Assembly (NCBI RefSeq): GCF_029623955.1
Contig: NZ_JARSBP010000008.1
Coordinates: 62,001-126,000, forward strand
DNA from: Mycobacterium sp. 236(2023)
Lineage (GTDB): Bacteria; Actinomycetota; Actinomycetes; Mycobacteriales; Mycobacteriaceae
Direction of reading: 5' to 3'
DNA: 64,000 bases
Made by a program: the position numbers and the translations under genes. Shown piece by piece: positions 55,546-64,000 of the stretch. Position 1 is the stretch's first letter. The number at the start of each line of letters is the position of its first letter. The notes below the pieces were generated by a model that ran no database searches, was not told where the DNA came from, and saw only the letters and a program-made list of their open reading frames with translations.

Positions 55546-56928
55546 ATGTTGAGCACCGAGTTTCCGACCACCACGGAGCGGCTGACCGGCTGGGGCCGCA
55601 CCGCTCCGTCCGTCGCGCAGGTGCTGTCGACGCCGGACCCCGAACTGATCGCCAAGGCCGTCGCACGCGCCTCGGAGAACCCCGGCCGCGGCGTACTCGC
55701 CCGCGGCCTCGGCCGCTCCTACGGCGACAACGCCCAGAACGGCGGCGGCCTCGTCATCGACATGAACGCGCTGAACCGCATCCACTCGATGGACTCCGAC
55801 AGCCGTCTCGTCGACGTGGACGGCGGCGTCAACCTCGACCAGCTGATGCGCGCCGCACTGCCCCTCGGGCTCTGGGTCCCCGTCCTGCCAGGCACCCGCC
55901 AAGTCACCATCGGCGGCGCCATCGCCTGCGACATCCACGGCAAGAACCACCACAGCGCCGGCAGCTTCGGCAACCACGTGCGCTCGATGGACCTCCTCAC
56001 CGCCAACGGCGAGATCCGCACCATCACCCCCGAAGGCCCCGACCGCGATCTGTTCTGGGCCACCGTCGGCGGCAACGGACTCACCGGCATCATCCTTCGC
56101 GCCACCATCGAAATGACGCCCACCGAGACCGCCTACTTCATCGCCGACGGAGACGTCACCAACACGCTAGACGAGACCATCGCCTTCCACAGCGACGGCA
56201 CCGAGGACAACTACGCCTACTCGAGTGCCTGGTTCGACGCGATCAGCCCGCCACCGAAACTCGGCCGTGCCGCCATCTCCCGGGGCTCCCTGGCCACCAT
56301 CGACCAGCTACCCAAGAAGCTTCAGAAGAACCCTCTGAAATTCGATGCGCCGCAACTGCTCACGCTGCCGGACGTCTTCCCGAACGGGCTGGCCAACAAG
56401 TACACCTTCGGGCCGATCGGCGAACTCTGGTACCGCAAATCTGGTACCTATCGCGGCAAAGTCCAGAACCTGACGCAGTTCTACCACCCGCTCGACATGT
56501 TCGGGGAGTGGAACCGCGCCTACGGCTCCTCGGGATTCGGGCAATACCAGTTCGTGGTGCCCACCAGCGCCGTCGACGAATTCAAGGCGATCATCGTCGA
56601 CATCCAGCGCTCCGGGTTCTACTCGTTCCTCAACGTCTTCAAGCTGTTCGGCCCGGGAAATGAAGCGCCACTGAGCTTTCCGATCCCCGGCTGGAACGTC
56701 TGCGTCGACTTCCCGATCACCGCGGGCCTCAATGAGTTTCTCAACGGACTCGACAAACGAGTCCTGGAGTTCGGCGGACGCCTTTACACCGCCAAGGATT
56801 CCCGCACCACCGCCGAGACCTTCCACGCCATGTATCCCCGCATCGACGAGTGGATCGCCGTGCGCCGCAAGGTCGATCCCCACGGCGTGTTCGCCTCCGA
56901 CATGGCCCGACGACTGGAGCTCCTCTAG
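55546..56928 (+). CDS. dprE1: Decaprenylphosphoryl-beta-D-ribose 2'-oxidase DprE1
   Basis: A 460-residue FAD enzyme that oxidises decaprenylphosphoryl-ribose to the 2-keto intermediate, on the way to the arabinose donor. The FAD domain shows RGLGRSYGDNAQNGGGLVID and IHGKNHHSAGSFGNHVRSMD. Cys386 in PGWNVCVDFP corresponds to Cys387 of M. tuberculosis, the residue bound by benzothiazinones. The ATG start (MLSTEFPTTTERLTGWG) matches the M. tuberculosis N-terminus as I remember it. dprE2 starts at once after the stop. Confidence 0.96.
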   Translation: MLSTEFPTTTERLTGWGRTAPSVAQVLSTPDPELIAKAVARASENPGRGVLARGLGRSYGDNAQNGGGLVIDMNALNRIHSMDSDSRLVDVDGGVNLDQLMRAALPLGLWVPVLPGTRQVTIGGAIACDIHGKNHHSAGSFGNHVRSMDLLTANGEIRTITPEGPDRDLFWATVGGNGLTGIILRATIEMTPTETAYFIADGDVTNTLDETIAFHSDGTEDNYAYSSAWFDAISPPPKLGRAAISRGSLATIDQLPKKLQKNPLKFDAPQLLTLPDVFPNGLANKYTFGPIGELWYRKSGTYRGKVQNLTQFYHPLDMFGEWNRAYGSSGFGQYQFVVPTSAVDEFKAIIVDIQRSGFYSFLNVFKLFGPGNEAPLSFPIPGWNVCVDFPITAGLNEFLNGLDKRVLEFGGRLYTAKDSRTTAETFHAMYPRIDEWIAVRRKVDPHGVFASDMARRLELL

Positions 56929-57711
56929 ATGGTTTTTGATGCCACCGGCAACCCCCAGACGATCCTGCTTCTCGGCGGCACCTCCGAGATCGCCCTCGCG
57001 ATCGCCGAGCGCTACCTGCGCAACGCCAAAGCCAGGGTCATCCTCGCCGACCTCCCCGGTCACCCCCGCAAGGACGCGGCCATCGCGCAACTCGAAGCCG
57101 CGGGCGCCCGCGCCGTCGACTGGGTCGACTTCGACGCCCTCGACACCGACAGCCATCCCGCCGTCATCGACAAGGCCTGGGAGAGCGGCGATGTGGACGT
57201 CGCCGTCGTCGCGTTCGGGCTTCTCGGCGACGCCGAGGAACTGTGGCAGAACCAGCGCAAAGCCGTGCAGATCGCCGGAATCAACTACACGGCAGCCGTT
57301 TCCGTCGGCGTGCTCCTCGGCGACAAGATGCGCGCGCAGGGCTCGGGGCGCATCATCGCGATGAGCTCCGCCGCAGGCGAACGCGTTCGCCGCTCCAACT
57401 TCGTCTACGGCTCCACCAAAGCCGGCCTCGACGGTTTCTACCTCGGCCTCGGAGAAGCACTGCGCGAGTTCGGTGTTCGTGTGCTCGTGATCCGGCCCGG
57501 CCAGGTGCGCACGACGACGACGATCGAGCACTGGAAGGCCACCGGCGCCAAAGAGGCCCCCTTCACCGTCGACAAGGAAGACGTCGCCGAACTGGCCGTC
57601 ACCGCCTCCAACAAGGGCAAGGACCTGATCTGGGCGCCCGGCCCGTTCCGGTTCGTGATGATGGTGCTGCGCCACATCCCGCGCCCCATCTTCCGCAAGC
57701 TGCCTATCTGA
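56929..57711 (+). CDS. dprE2: Decaprenylphosphoryl-2-keto-ribose reductase DprE2
   Basis: A 260-residue SDR that reduces the keto product of DprE1 to decaprenylphosphoryl-arabinose. The NAD(P) loop is LLGGTSEIALAIAERYL; catalytic Ser is in IAMSSAAGER and YGSTKAG supplies YxxxK. A hydrophobic C-terminal stretch (FRFVMMVLRHIP) may touch the membrane, where the lipid substrate sits. It is contiguous with dprE1 and overlaps aftA by one base (TGATG). Confidence 0.96.
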   Translation: MVFDATGNPQTILLLGGTSEIALAIAERYLRNAKARVILADLPGHPRKDAAIAQLEAAGARAVDWVDFDALDTDSHPAVIDKAWESGDVDVAVVAFGLLGDAEELWQNQRKAVQIAGINYTAAVSVGVLLGDKMRAQGSGRIIAMSSAAGERVRRSNFVYGSTKAGLDGFYLGLGEALREFGVRVLVIRPGQVRTTTTIEHWKATGAKEAPFTVDKEDVAELAVTASNKGKDLIWAPGPFRFVMMVLRHIPRPIFRKLPI

Positions 57712-59573
57712 TGAAGGCCGCGCTGGCCGCCACGGGCCAGATGGCCGCTGCCACGGTCATAGCGGCGACGGTCGCCGTCGTCAGCCTGGCCGCGATCGCC
57801 CGCGTCGACTGGCCGGCCTACAACTCCTCCAACCAACTCCACGCGTTGACCACCGTCGGCCAGGTCGTCTGCCTCGTCGGACTTCTCGCCGGCGGCATCC
57901 TGTGGCGTCGAGGCAGACAGACACTCGCCCGCATGACGGCCGTGCTGTTCCTGTCCGCATTCTCTGTCGTCACCCTCGCGATGCCGTTGGGCGCCACCAG
58001 GCTCTACCTGTTCGGCATCTCCGTCGACCAGCAATTCCGCACCGAATACCTGACCCGCCTCGCCGACCAACCCGGCCTGCACGACATGACCTACATCGGC
58101 CTGCCGCCCTACTACCCGGCGGGCTGGTTCTGGATCGGCGGTCGGCTCGCGGACCTGACCGGGACACCGGCCTGGGAGATGTTCAAACCGTGGTCGGTCG
58201 TCTCCATCACGATCGCGATCGTTCTCGCATTCGTGTTGTGGGCCACCATGATCCGCTTCGAGTACGCACTGGTCGTCTCCACGGCGACGGCCGCCGCGGC
58301 GCTGGCGTACTCACCTGCCGAGCCCTATGCGGCCATCATCGCCGTGCTGCTGCCACCTGTCTTTGTGCTCGCGTGGTCCGGACTGAAGGGCAAAGAACGC
58401 AACGGCGGTTGGGCGGCGGTCGTCGGCACCGGCATCTTCCTCGGCGTCACCGGGCTCTTCTACACACTGCTGTTCGGCTACGCCGCGCTCACGCTCGCCA
58501 TCATGGCGCTCCTGCTGGCCATCTCGCGCAGACAGTGGGATCCGATCCTGCGGGTGCTGACGATCGCCGTCATCTCCGGGCTCATCATGCTCATCACCTG
58601 GGCCCCGTATCTGCTCGCCGCGGCCCGCGGCACCCCCGCCGAGTCCGGCACCGCTCAGCACTACCTGCCGATGGACGGCGCCGAACTGTCGTTCCCGATG
58701 CTGAAGTTCACCCTCCTCGGCGCGCTCTGCATGCTCGGCACGATCTGGCTGGTGATCCGCGCCCGCAGTTCCACGCGCGCGGGGGCGCTGGCCGTCGCCG
58801 TGCTCGCCGTCTACGCCTGGTCGCTGCTGTCGATGCTGACGACACTGGTGGGCACCACGCTGCTGTCGTTCCGGCTGCAGCCGACCTTGACCATCCTGCT
58901 CGCCGCCGCCGGAGCCTTCGGCTTCATCGAGGTGACCCGTATGGCCGCCGCCAGAGTCCAGCCCGCCAACGCGCAGCGTGTCGTCGCCGTCGCGACGGCC
59001 GTCGGCGCGCTCGGCGCCGTCACCTTCTCCCAGGACATCCCCGACGTGCTGCGCTCCGACATCGTCGTCGCCTACACCGACACCGACGGCTACGGGGAAC
59101 GCGCCGACCGCCGTCCGCCCGGCGCCGAGCAGTACTACCGCGAAGTCGACGCCCGCATCCAGGAGATCACCGGCAAGCCGCGCAACGAGAGCGTCGTCCT
59201 GACCGCCGACTACAGCTTCCTGTCGTACTACCCGTACTACGGGTTCCAGGGCCTGACCTCGCACTACGCCAACCCGCTCGCCCAATTCGACCAGCGCGCG
59301 GGCGCCATCGAGGGCTGGTCGATGCTGACCAACGCCGACCAGTTCATCGAGGCGCTCGACACCATGCCGTGGCAGCCGCCGAACGTGTTCCTGATGCGCC
59401 GCGGCGCCAACGACAGCTACACGCTGAGGCTGGCCGAGGACGTCTACCCGAACCAGCCCAACGTGCGCCGGTACCACGTCGAACTCGACGATGCGCTGTT
59501 CGACGACCCGCGGTTCGACGTGTCCACAATCGGACCGTTCGTGCTGGCCATCCGCAAGCCAATTACCATCTAG
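57711..59573 (+). CDS. aftA: Galactan 5-O-arabinofuranosyltransferase AftA
   Basis: A 620-residue GT-C enzyme that attaches the first arabinofuranose residues to galactan, using decaprenylphosphoryl-arabinose. About 11-13 membrane spans are followed by a periplasmic domain (from about residue 430: SQDIPDVLRSDIVVAYTDTD, NESVVLTADYSFLSYYPYYG). The acidic first loop is ISVDQQFRTEYLTRL. It directly follows dprE2, so donor synthesis and transfer are co-expressed. It ends 4 bases before embC. Confidence 0.95.
   Translation: MKAALAATGQMAAATVIAATVAVVSLAAIARVDWPAYNSSNQLHALTTVGQVVCLVGLLAGGILWRRGRQTLARMTAVLFLSAFSVVTLAMPLGATRLYLFGISVDQQFRTEYLTRLADQPGLHDMTYIGLPPYYPAGWFWIGGRLADLTGTPAWEMFKPWSVVSITIAIVLAFVLWATMIRFEYALVVSTATAAAALAYSPAEPYAAIIAVLLPPVFVLAWSGLKGKERNGGWAAVVGTGIFLGVTGLFYTLLFGYAALTLAIMALLLAISRRQWDPILRVLTIAVISGLIMLITWAPYLLAAARGTPAESGTAQHYLPMDGAELSFPMLKFTLLGALCMLGTIWLVIRARSSTRAGALAVAVLAVYAWSLLSMLTTLVGTTLLSFRLQPTLTILLAAAGAFGFIEVTRMAAARVQPANAQRVVAVATAVGALGAVTFSQDIPDVLRSDIVVAYTDTDGYGERADRRPPGAEQYYREVDARIQEITGKPRNESVVLTADYSFLSYYPYYGFQGLTSHYANPLAQFDQRAGAIEGWSMLTNADQFIEALDTMPWQPPNVFLMRRGANDSYTLRLAEDVYPNQPNVRRYHVELDDALFDDPRFDVSTIGPFVLAIRKPITI
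59564..59569 (+). promoter_or_regulatory. Candidate -10 box (TACCAT) upstream of embC
   Basis: TACCAT ends 8 bases before the GTG at 59578. The same 17-base context recurs before embA. Confidence 0.35.
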
Positions 59574-59577
59574 CCCC

Positions 59578-62500
59578 GTGATCCGAGAGACGGGTGCCAA
59601 TCACCGCACCGCACGCCTCATCGCGATCATCGCGGGGCTGCTCGGCACGGTCCTCGCCGTCGCCACCCCGCTGCTGCCCGTCAACCAGACGACCGCCGAA
59701 CTCACCTGGCCGCAGAACGACGTCCTGCAGAGCGTCGACGCGCCACTGATCGGCTACGTGGCCACCGACCTCGACATCACGATCCCGTGCAGCGCCGCCG
59801 CGGGGCTGGACCGGCCCGGCCGCACCGTGCTGCTGTCGACCGTCCCCAAACAGGCCCCCAAGGCCGTCGACCGCGGCCTGCTCATCGAACGCGTCAACAA
59901 CGACGTCGTCGTCATCGTCCGCAACACCCCGGTCGTCAGCGCACCGCTGGACCAGGTCCTCAGCCCCCAATGCCAGGAACTGCGCTTCACCGCGCACGCC
60001 GACAAAGTGACGGGCGAGTTCGTGGGCCTACTAGAACAACCCGACATCAACGATCCCGTCCGCCCGGCCGAGCCGCGCGAACCTCTGCGCGGCGAGCGCG
60101 GCGGCTACGACTTCCGCCCGCAGATCGTCGGAGTGTTCACCGACCTGTCCGGTCGCGCACCGCCCGGCCTGCAGCTCACCGCGACCATCGACACCCGCTA
60201 CAGCACGTCGCCGACGCTGCTCAAGCTGCTCGCGATGATCGTCGGCGTCGCGATGACGATCATCTCGCTGGGCGCCCTCCACGTGCTCGACCGCGCCGAC
60301 GGCAGGCGGCACAAACGCTTCCTGCCGCCCCGATGGTGGTCGATGTCCCCGCTCGACGGCCTGGTGACCGCCGTCCTGGTGTGGTGGCACTTCGTCGGCG
60401 CCAACACGGCCGACGACGGCTACATCCTGACCATGGCCCGCGTGTCCGAGAACGCCGGCTACATGGCGAACTACTACCGCTGGTTCGGCACCCCCGAAGC
60501 GCCGTTCGGCTGGTACTACGACCTGCTCGCGCTGTGGGCGCACGTCAGCACCACCAGCGCATGGATGCGCCTGCCCACACTGCTGATGGGGCTGGCCTGC
60601 TGGTGGGTGATCAGCCGGGAGGTGATCCCGCGTCTGGGCACCTCGGTCAAGCACAGCCGCGCCGCGGCATGGACGGCCGCCGGCCTGTTCCTGGTGTTCT
60701 GGCTGCCACTGAACAACGGTCTGCGGCCCGAACCGATCATCGCGCTCGGCATCCTGCTCACCTGGTGCTCGGTGGAGCGCGGCGTCGCGACCAGCAGGCT
60801 GCTCCCCGTCGCCGTCGCGATCATCATCGGTGCACTCACCCTGTTCTCCGGCCCGACCGGCATCGCCGCCGTCGGTGCGCTGCTCGTCGCCATCGGCCCG
60901 CTGAAAACCATTGTTGCCGCGCATACCTCACGCTTCGGCTACCTGGCGCTGCTCGCACCCATCGCGGCCGCGGGCACCGTCACGATCTTCCTGATCTTCC
61001 GCGACCAGACCCTGGCCGCCGAACTTCAGGCCAGCAGCTTCAAGTCGGCCGTCGGCCCGAGCCTGGCCTGGTTCGACGAACACATCCGCTACTCACGACT
61101 GTTCACCACCAGCCCCGACGGTTCCGTGGCGCGCCGCTTCGCCGTGCTCGCCGTGCTGCTCGCACTGGCCGTCTCCGTCGCGATGACCTTGCGCAAGGGC
61201 CGAATTCCCGGCACCGCGCAGGGGCCGAGCCTCCGCATCATCGGCATCACCGTCATCGCGTTCCTGGCGATGATGTTCACCCCCACCAAGTGGACGCACC
61301 ACTTCGGTGTGTTCGCCGGGCTGGCCGGCTCCCTCGGCGCACTCGCCGCCGTCGCCATCTCCGCGGCCGCGATGCGCTCACCCCGCAACCGCGCGATGTT
61401 CGCCGCTGCCGTGCTGTTCGTGACGGCGCTGTCGTTCGCGACCGTCAACGGCTGGTGGTACGTCTCCAACTTCGGTGTGCCCTGGTCGAACGCGTTCCCC
61501 GAGTGGAAATTCGGGTTCATGACGGTGCTGCTGGGGCTGTCGCTGCTGACGCTGCTGCTGGCCGCATGGTTCCACTTCTCCGGCCGCGACAAACCACCGC
61601 CGCCCGGCACGGCACCGCTGTGGAAACGAATCATCCAGTCGCCCTTGGCAATCGCCACCTGGACGCTGGTCATGTTCCAAGTGGTCTCACTGACGGTGGC
61701 GATGGTCGGCCAGTACCCCGCGTGGACCGTCGGCCGCTCGAACCTGCAGGCGCTCACCGGTAAGACGTGTGGCATGGCCGAGGACGTCCTCGTCGAGCAG
61801 GACGTCAACGCCGGCCTCCTGTCCCCCGCCGGTGACGTGCCCGCCGGCGACGCACTCGGCGACGTCACCGCAGAAGGCTTCAGCCCCAACGGTATTCCGA
61901 CGGACGTCTCACCCGACCCCGTCTCCGAGGAACCCGGCTCCGGCAACTTCGCCGACAGTGACAGCGGCGTCGTCACCGGCACCGAGGCGGGCACCGAGGG
62001 CGGCACCACGTCCGCGGCAGGCGTCAACGGCTCCCGCGCCCGCCTGCCGTACGGCCTCGACCCCACCCGCACCCCGGTGATGGGCAGCTGGCGCAGCGGC
62101 ACGCAGCAGCCCGCCTTCCTGCGCTCGGCCTGGTACCAGCTGCCCGCCGGCTGGAGTGAACAGGACCGGTCCGACTCGCTGCTCGTCGTCGCCGCGGCCG
62201 GACGGTTCGACTCCGGCGAGGTCGTCGTGCAATGGGCGGGCCCCGACGGCGAACCACGCGGCGGCGTCGGCTTCGGCGACGTCGGCGCCGCCCCCGCATG
62301 GCGCAACCTCCGCGCCCCGCTGTCGTCCATTCCGTCCGACGCCACCCAGATCCGGCTGGTCGCCACCGACGACGACCTCAGCCCCGACCACTGGATCGCC
62401 GTCACGCCGCCCCGCATCCCCGAACTGCGCACGCTGCAGGACGTCGTCGGCTCCACCGACCCGGTGCTGCTCGACTGGCTCGTCGGCCTCGCGTTCCCGT

Positions 62501-62808
62501 GCCAACGCCCGTTCGGCCACCGCAACGGTGTCATCGAGGTGCCGAAGTGGCGCATCCTGCCCGACCGGTTCGGCGCCGAAGCCAACTCGCCCGTCATGGA
62601 CTACCTCGGCGGCGGCCCACTCGGCATCACCGAGCTGCTGCTGCGCGCCGTCACCGTGCCGACCTACCTGAAGGACGACTGGTTCCGCGACTGGGGTGCG
62701 TTGCAACAGTTCGTGCCGTACTACGGCAATGCCGAACCGGCCCGGCTCGATCTCGGCACGACCGAACGCAGCGGACTGTGGAGCCCCGCTCCGTTGCGAT
62801 TGAGCTAG
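59578..62808 (+). CDS. embC: Arabinosyltransferase EmbC
   Basis: A 1076-residue GT53 membrane enzyme, the ethambutol target that extends the arabinan of lipoarabinomannan. The DDX catalytic loop is at Asp279-Asp280 in ANTADDGYILTMARVSENAG. About 13 spans are followed by a C-terminal carbohydrate-binding periplasmic domain with an acidic Ser/Gly spacer (TGTEAGTEGGTTSAAG). Assignment to EmbC rests on order (after aftA, before embA) and N-terminal sequence. The GTG at 59578 is preferred because upstream sequence is aftA coding. Confidence 0.95.
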   Translation: MIRETGANHRTARLIAIIAGLLGTVLAVATPLLPVNQTTAELTWPQNDVLQSVDAPLIGYVATDLDITIPCSAAAGLDRPGRTVLLSTVPKQAPKAVDRGLLIERVNNDVVVIVRNTPVVSAPLDQVLSPQCQELRFTAHADKVTGEFVGLLEQPDINDPVRPAEPREPLRGERGGYDFRPQIVGVFTDLSGRAPPGLQLTATIDTRYSTSPTLLKLLAMIVGVAMTIISLGALHVLDRADGRRHKRFLPPRWWSMSPLDGLVTAVLVWWHFVGANTADDGYILTMARVSENAGYMANYYRWFGTPEAPFGWYYDLLALWAHVSTTSAWMRLPTLLMGLACWWVISREVIPRLGTSVKHSRAAAWTAAGLFLVFWLPLNNGLRPEPIIALGILLTWCSVERGVATSRLLPVAVAIIIGALTLFSGPTGIAAVGALLVAIGPLKTIVAAHTSRFGYLALLAPIAAAGTVTIFLIFRDQTLAAELQASSFKSAVGPSLAWFDEHIRYSRLFTTSPDGSVARRFAVLAVLLALAVSVAMTLRKGRIPGTAQGPSLRIIGITVIAFLAMMFTPTKWTHHFGVFAGLAGSLGALAAVAISAAAMRSPRNRAMFAAAVLFVTALSFATVNGWWYVSNFGVPWSNAFPEWKFGFMTVLLGLSLLTLLLAAWFHFSGRDKPPPPGTAPLWKRIIQSPLAIATWTLVMFQVVSLTVAMVGQYPAWTVGRSNLQALTGKTCGMAEDVLVEQDVNAGLLSPAGDVPAGDALGDVTAEGFSPNGIPTDVSPDPVSEEPGSGNFADSDSGVVTGTEAGTEGGTTSAAGVNGSRARLPYGLDPTRTPVMGSWRSGTQQPAFLRSAWYQLPAGWSEQDRSDSLLVVAAAGRFDSGEVVVQWAGPDGEPRGGVGFGDVGAAPAWRNLRAPLSSIPSDATQIRLVATDDDLSPDHWIAVTPPRIPELRTLQDVVGSTDPVLLDWLVGLAFPCQRPFGHRNGVIEVPKWRILPDRFGAEANSPVMDYLGGGPLGITELLLRAVTVPTYLKDDWFRDWGALQQFVPYYGNAEPARLDLGTTERSGLWSPAPLRLS

Positions 62809-62847
62809 GGCACGGCACGCCGAAGTTCCCGGCATAGGTTCGTCGCC

Positions 62848-62853
62848 TACCAT
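62848..62853 (+). promoter_or_regulatory. Candidate -10 box (TACCAT) upstream of embA
   Basis: TACCAT ends 8 bases before the GTG at 62862, matching the arrangement before embC in 15 of 17 positions. Confidence 0.35.
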
Positions 62854-62861
62854 CGAGCCTC

Positions 62862-64000
62862 GTGTCTGCCCCGTCCGCCCGCCTCGTCGCCGTCATCGCG
62901 GGGCTCGCCGGACTGGTGCTCTGCGGGCTCGCCCCGTTGCTTCCGGTCAAGCAATCCACCGCGACGATCACGTGGCCCCAGGCCCCCAACGCCGACGGAT
63001 TCGTCAGCGACATCACCGCCCCGCTGGTGTCGGGGGCGCCCCGCTCCCTCGACGTCACGATCCCGTGCTCGACGATCGCCACGCTGCCCGCCGACGGCGG
63101 GCTCGTGTTCTCCACCAACCCGCCCGGCGGCATCGAGGTCGGCCGTAACGGGCTGTTCGTCCGCGCCAATGCCGACGTTGTCTACGTCGCCTTCCGCGAC
63201 ACCGTCGCCGCGGTTGCCCCGCGCGAAGCCGTCGACTCCGGTGCCTGCAGCGAACTGCGCATCTGGGCCAATGTCGGCGCGGTCGGCGCCGACTTCGTCG
63301 GAATCCCCGGCGCGACCGGCACGCTCACCCCCGACAAGCGGCCGCAGGTCTCCGGCGTGTTCACCGATCTCGAGGTCGGCCCGGACGCCGGAGCCGCCCC
63401 GGCGGCGACATCCAGCACAGGCCTGAACGCCCGCATCGACATCGACACCCGCTTCATCACGACGCCGACGACGCTGAAGCTGGCCGTCATGGTGCTCGGC
63501 GTGCTGTGCGTGATCGCCTCGATCGTCGCGCTCGCCCTGCTCGACCGCTCCTCGGGGCGCCGGGTGCCGAAAGAGTTCATGACGCGCCGACGCGCCGGGC
63601 TGTGGACATGGCTCACCGACGCCGGCGTCATCAGCGCGCTGCTGGTATGGCACCTCGTGGGCGCGCAGTCCTCCGACGACGGCTACAACACGACGATCGC
63701 CCGGGTGTCGGGCGAGGCCGGTTACATCACCAACTACTACCGGTATTTCGGGGCCTCGGAAGCGCCGTTCGACTGGTACCAGAGCGTGCTGTCCCACCTC
63801 GCGTCGATCAGCACCGCCAGCGTCTGGCTGCGACTGCCCGCCACTGCCGCCGCCATCGGCACCTGGCTGATCGTGTCCCGGTGCATTCTGCCGCGCCTCG
63901 GCAGGCGGTTGGCCGTCAACCGCGTGGCCGTGCTGACTGCGGGCGCGGTGTTCCTCGCGGCGTGGCTACCGTTCAACAACGGCCTGCGACCGGAGCCGCT
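62862..64000 (+). CDS. embA: Arabinosyltransferase EmbA, N-terminal part
   Basis: The first 379 codons of a second GT53 arabinosyltransferase. The N-terminal span (ARLVAVIAGLAGLVLCGLAP), first periplasmic domain and the DDX loop at Asp272-Asp273 (AQSSDDGYNTTIARVSGEAG) are visible. EmbA works with EmbB on the arabinan of arabinogalactan. The assignment follows the embC-embA-embB order. The frame is open to the edge. It starts 53 bases after embC, with its own candidate promoter. Confidence 0.93.
   Translation, partial: MSAPSARLVAVIAGLAGLVLCGLAPLLPVKQSTATITWPQAPNADGFVSDITAPLVSGAPRSLDVTIPCSTIATLPADGGLVFSTNPPGGIEVGRNGLFVRANADVVYVAFRDTVAAVAPREAVDSGACSELRIWANVGAVGADFVGIPGATGTLTPDKRPQVSGVFTDLEVGPDAGAAPAATSSTGLNARIDIDTRFITTPTTLKLAVMVLGVLCVIASIVALALLDRSSGRRVPKEFMTRRRAGLWTWLTDAGVISALLVWHLVGAQSSDDGYNTTIARVSGEAGYITNYYRYFGASEAPFDWYQSVLSHLASISTASVWLRLPATAAAIGTWLIVSRCILPRLGRRLAVNRVAVLTAGAVFLAAWLPFNNGLRPEP

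Noticed and set aside
58311..61763. Several 400-650 codon frames on both strands across aftA and embC
   Set aside because: Arg/His/Asp-rich mirror translations in shifted frames of clear membrane proteins.
1..64000. CRISPR array or tandem direct-repeat array
   Set aside because: No regularly spaced direct repeats were found when reading through; only the short Gly-Leu-Pro coding repeat near 42.2 kb.

Overview
This window comes from a GC-rich, fast-growing-type mycobacterium (Mycolicibacterium/Mycobacterium sensu lato). The evidence is the LpqH-family 19 kDa lipoproteins, DUF732 secreted proteins, WXG100 proteins with a CpnT-like partner, the proteasome activator Bpa, the galactan exporter with GlfT1, and the cell-wall arabinan block dprE1-dprE2-aftA-embC-embA. 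From memory, the gene order in 16.7-23 kb and 40-64 kb follows the Rv3752c-Rv3794 part of M. tuberculosis, with several local insertions and losses. No rRNA, CRISPR array, intact transposon or prophage was seen.

Layout. 0-6.7 kb: a partial cytochrome P450, a tRNA-guanine transglycosylase, two tandem 19 kDa-type lipoproteins, small secreted proteins, a DapB-like oxidoreductase divergent from a nitronate-monooxygenase-like flavoprotein, and ferritin. 6.7-10.8 kb: a sugar-alcohol locus with a mannitol-type PTS IICBA, a DeoR regulator and a divergent zinc dehydrogenase. 10.9-16.5 kb: a secreted protein, then a very tightly coupled operon. Its order is a leader peptide, E1-alpha and E1-beta of a 2-oxo-acid dehydrogenase, a free lipoyl domain, an acyl carrier protein, a ketoacyl synthase III and an atypical SDR, closed by a terminator. 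No E2 acyltransferase or E3 is present. I think this is the most interesting system in the window: a possible route that makes an acyl starter from a 2-oxo acid and passes it through lipoate to an ACP/KASIII pair. 16.5-23 kb: tRNA-Ser, tadA with its partner, tyrA, and a ProXVWZ-type osmolyte ABC transporter coupled to a putative glycolipid-binding protein. 23-30 kb: transglutaminase-like, phosphotransferase-like, histidine phosphatase, zinc metallopeptidase, SDR, alkyl-sulfatase-like and cupin genes, with a striking 21-bp palindrome between two convergent genes.

30-38 kb is the accessory region. It holds two WXG100 proteins, a large CpnT-like polymorphic-toxin protein with a C-terminal module I do not recognise, and an AT-richer tail of candidate immunity genes. 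Two of those are broken by single frameshifts. After these come a TPR membrane protein and a decayed imine-reductase-like gene. 38-55 kb: housekeeping and metabolic genes, three tRNAs (Arg-ACG, Ser-GCT, Ser-TGA), an aminotransferase, a GGDEF protein, a MarR regulator, a cysteine-desulfurase-fold protein lacking the expected lysine, Bpa, the Wzt-GlfT1-Wzm galactan module, and a MocR/AhpD pair. 55-64 kb: a GtrA-like protein and the decaprenylphosphoryl-arabinose and arabinosyltransferase genes. EmbA runs off the right edge.

Many genes start directly 6-8 bases after a TANNNT -10 box with no room for a ribosome binding site, so leaderless transcription looks widespread here. This includes face-to-face pairs. 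Family names rest on motifs and on my memory of the families. No search was run.
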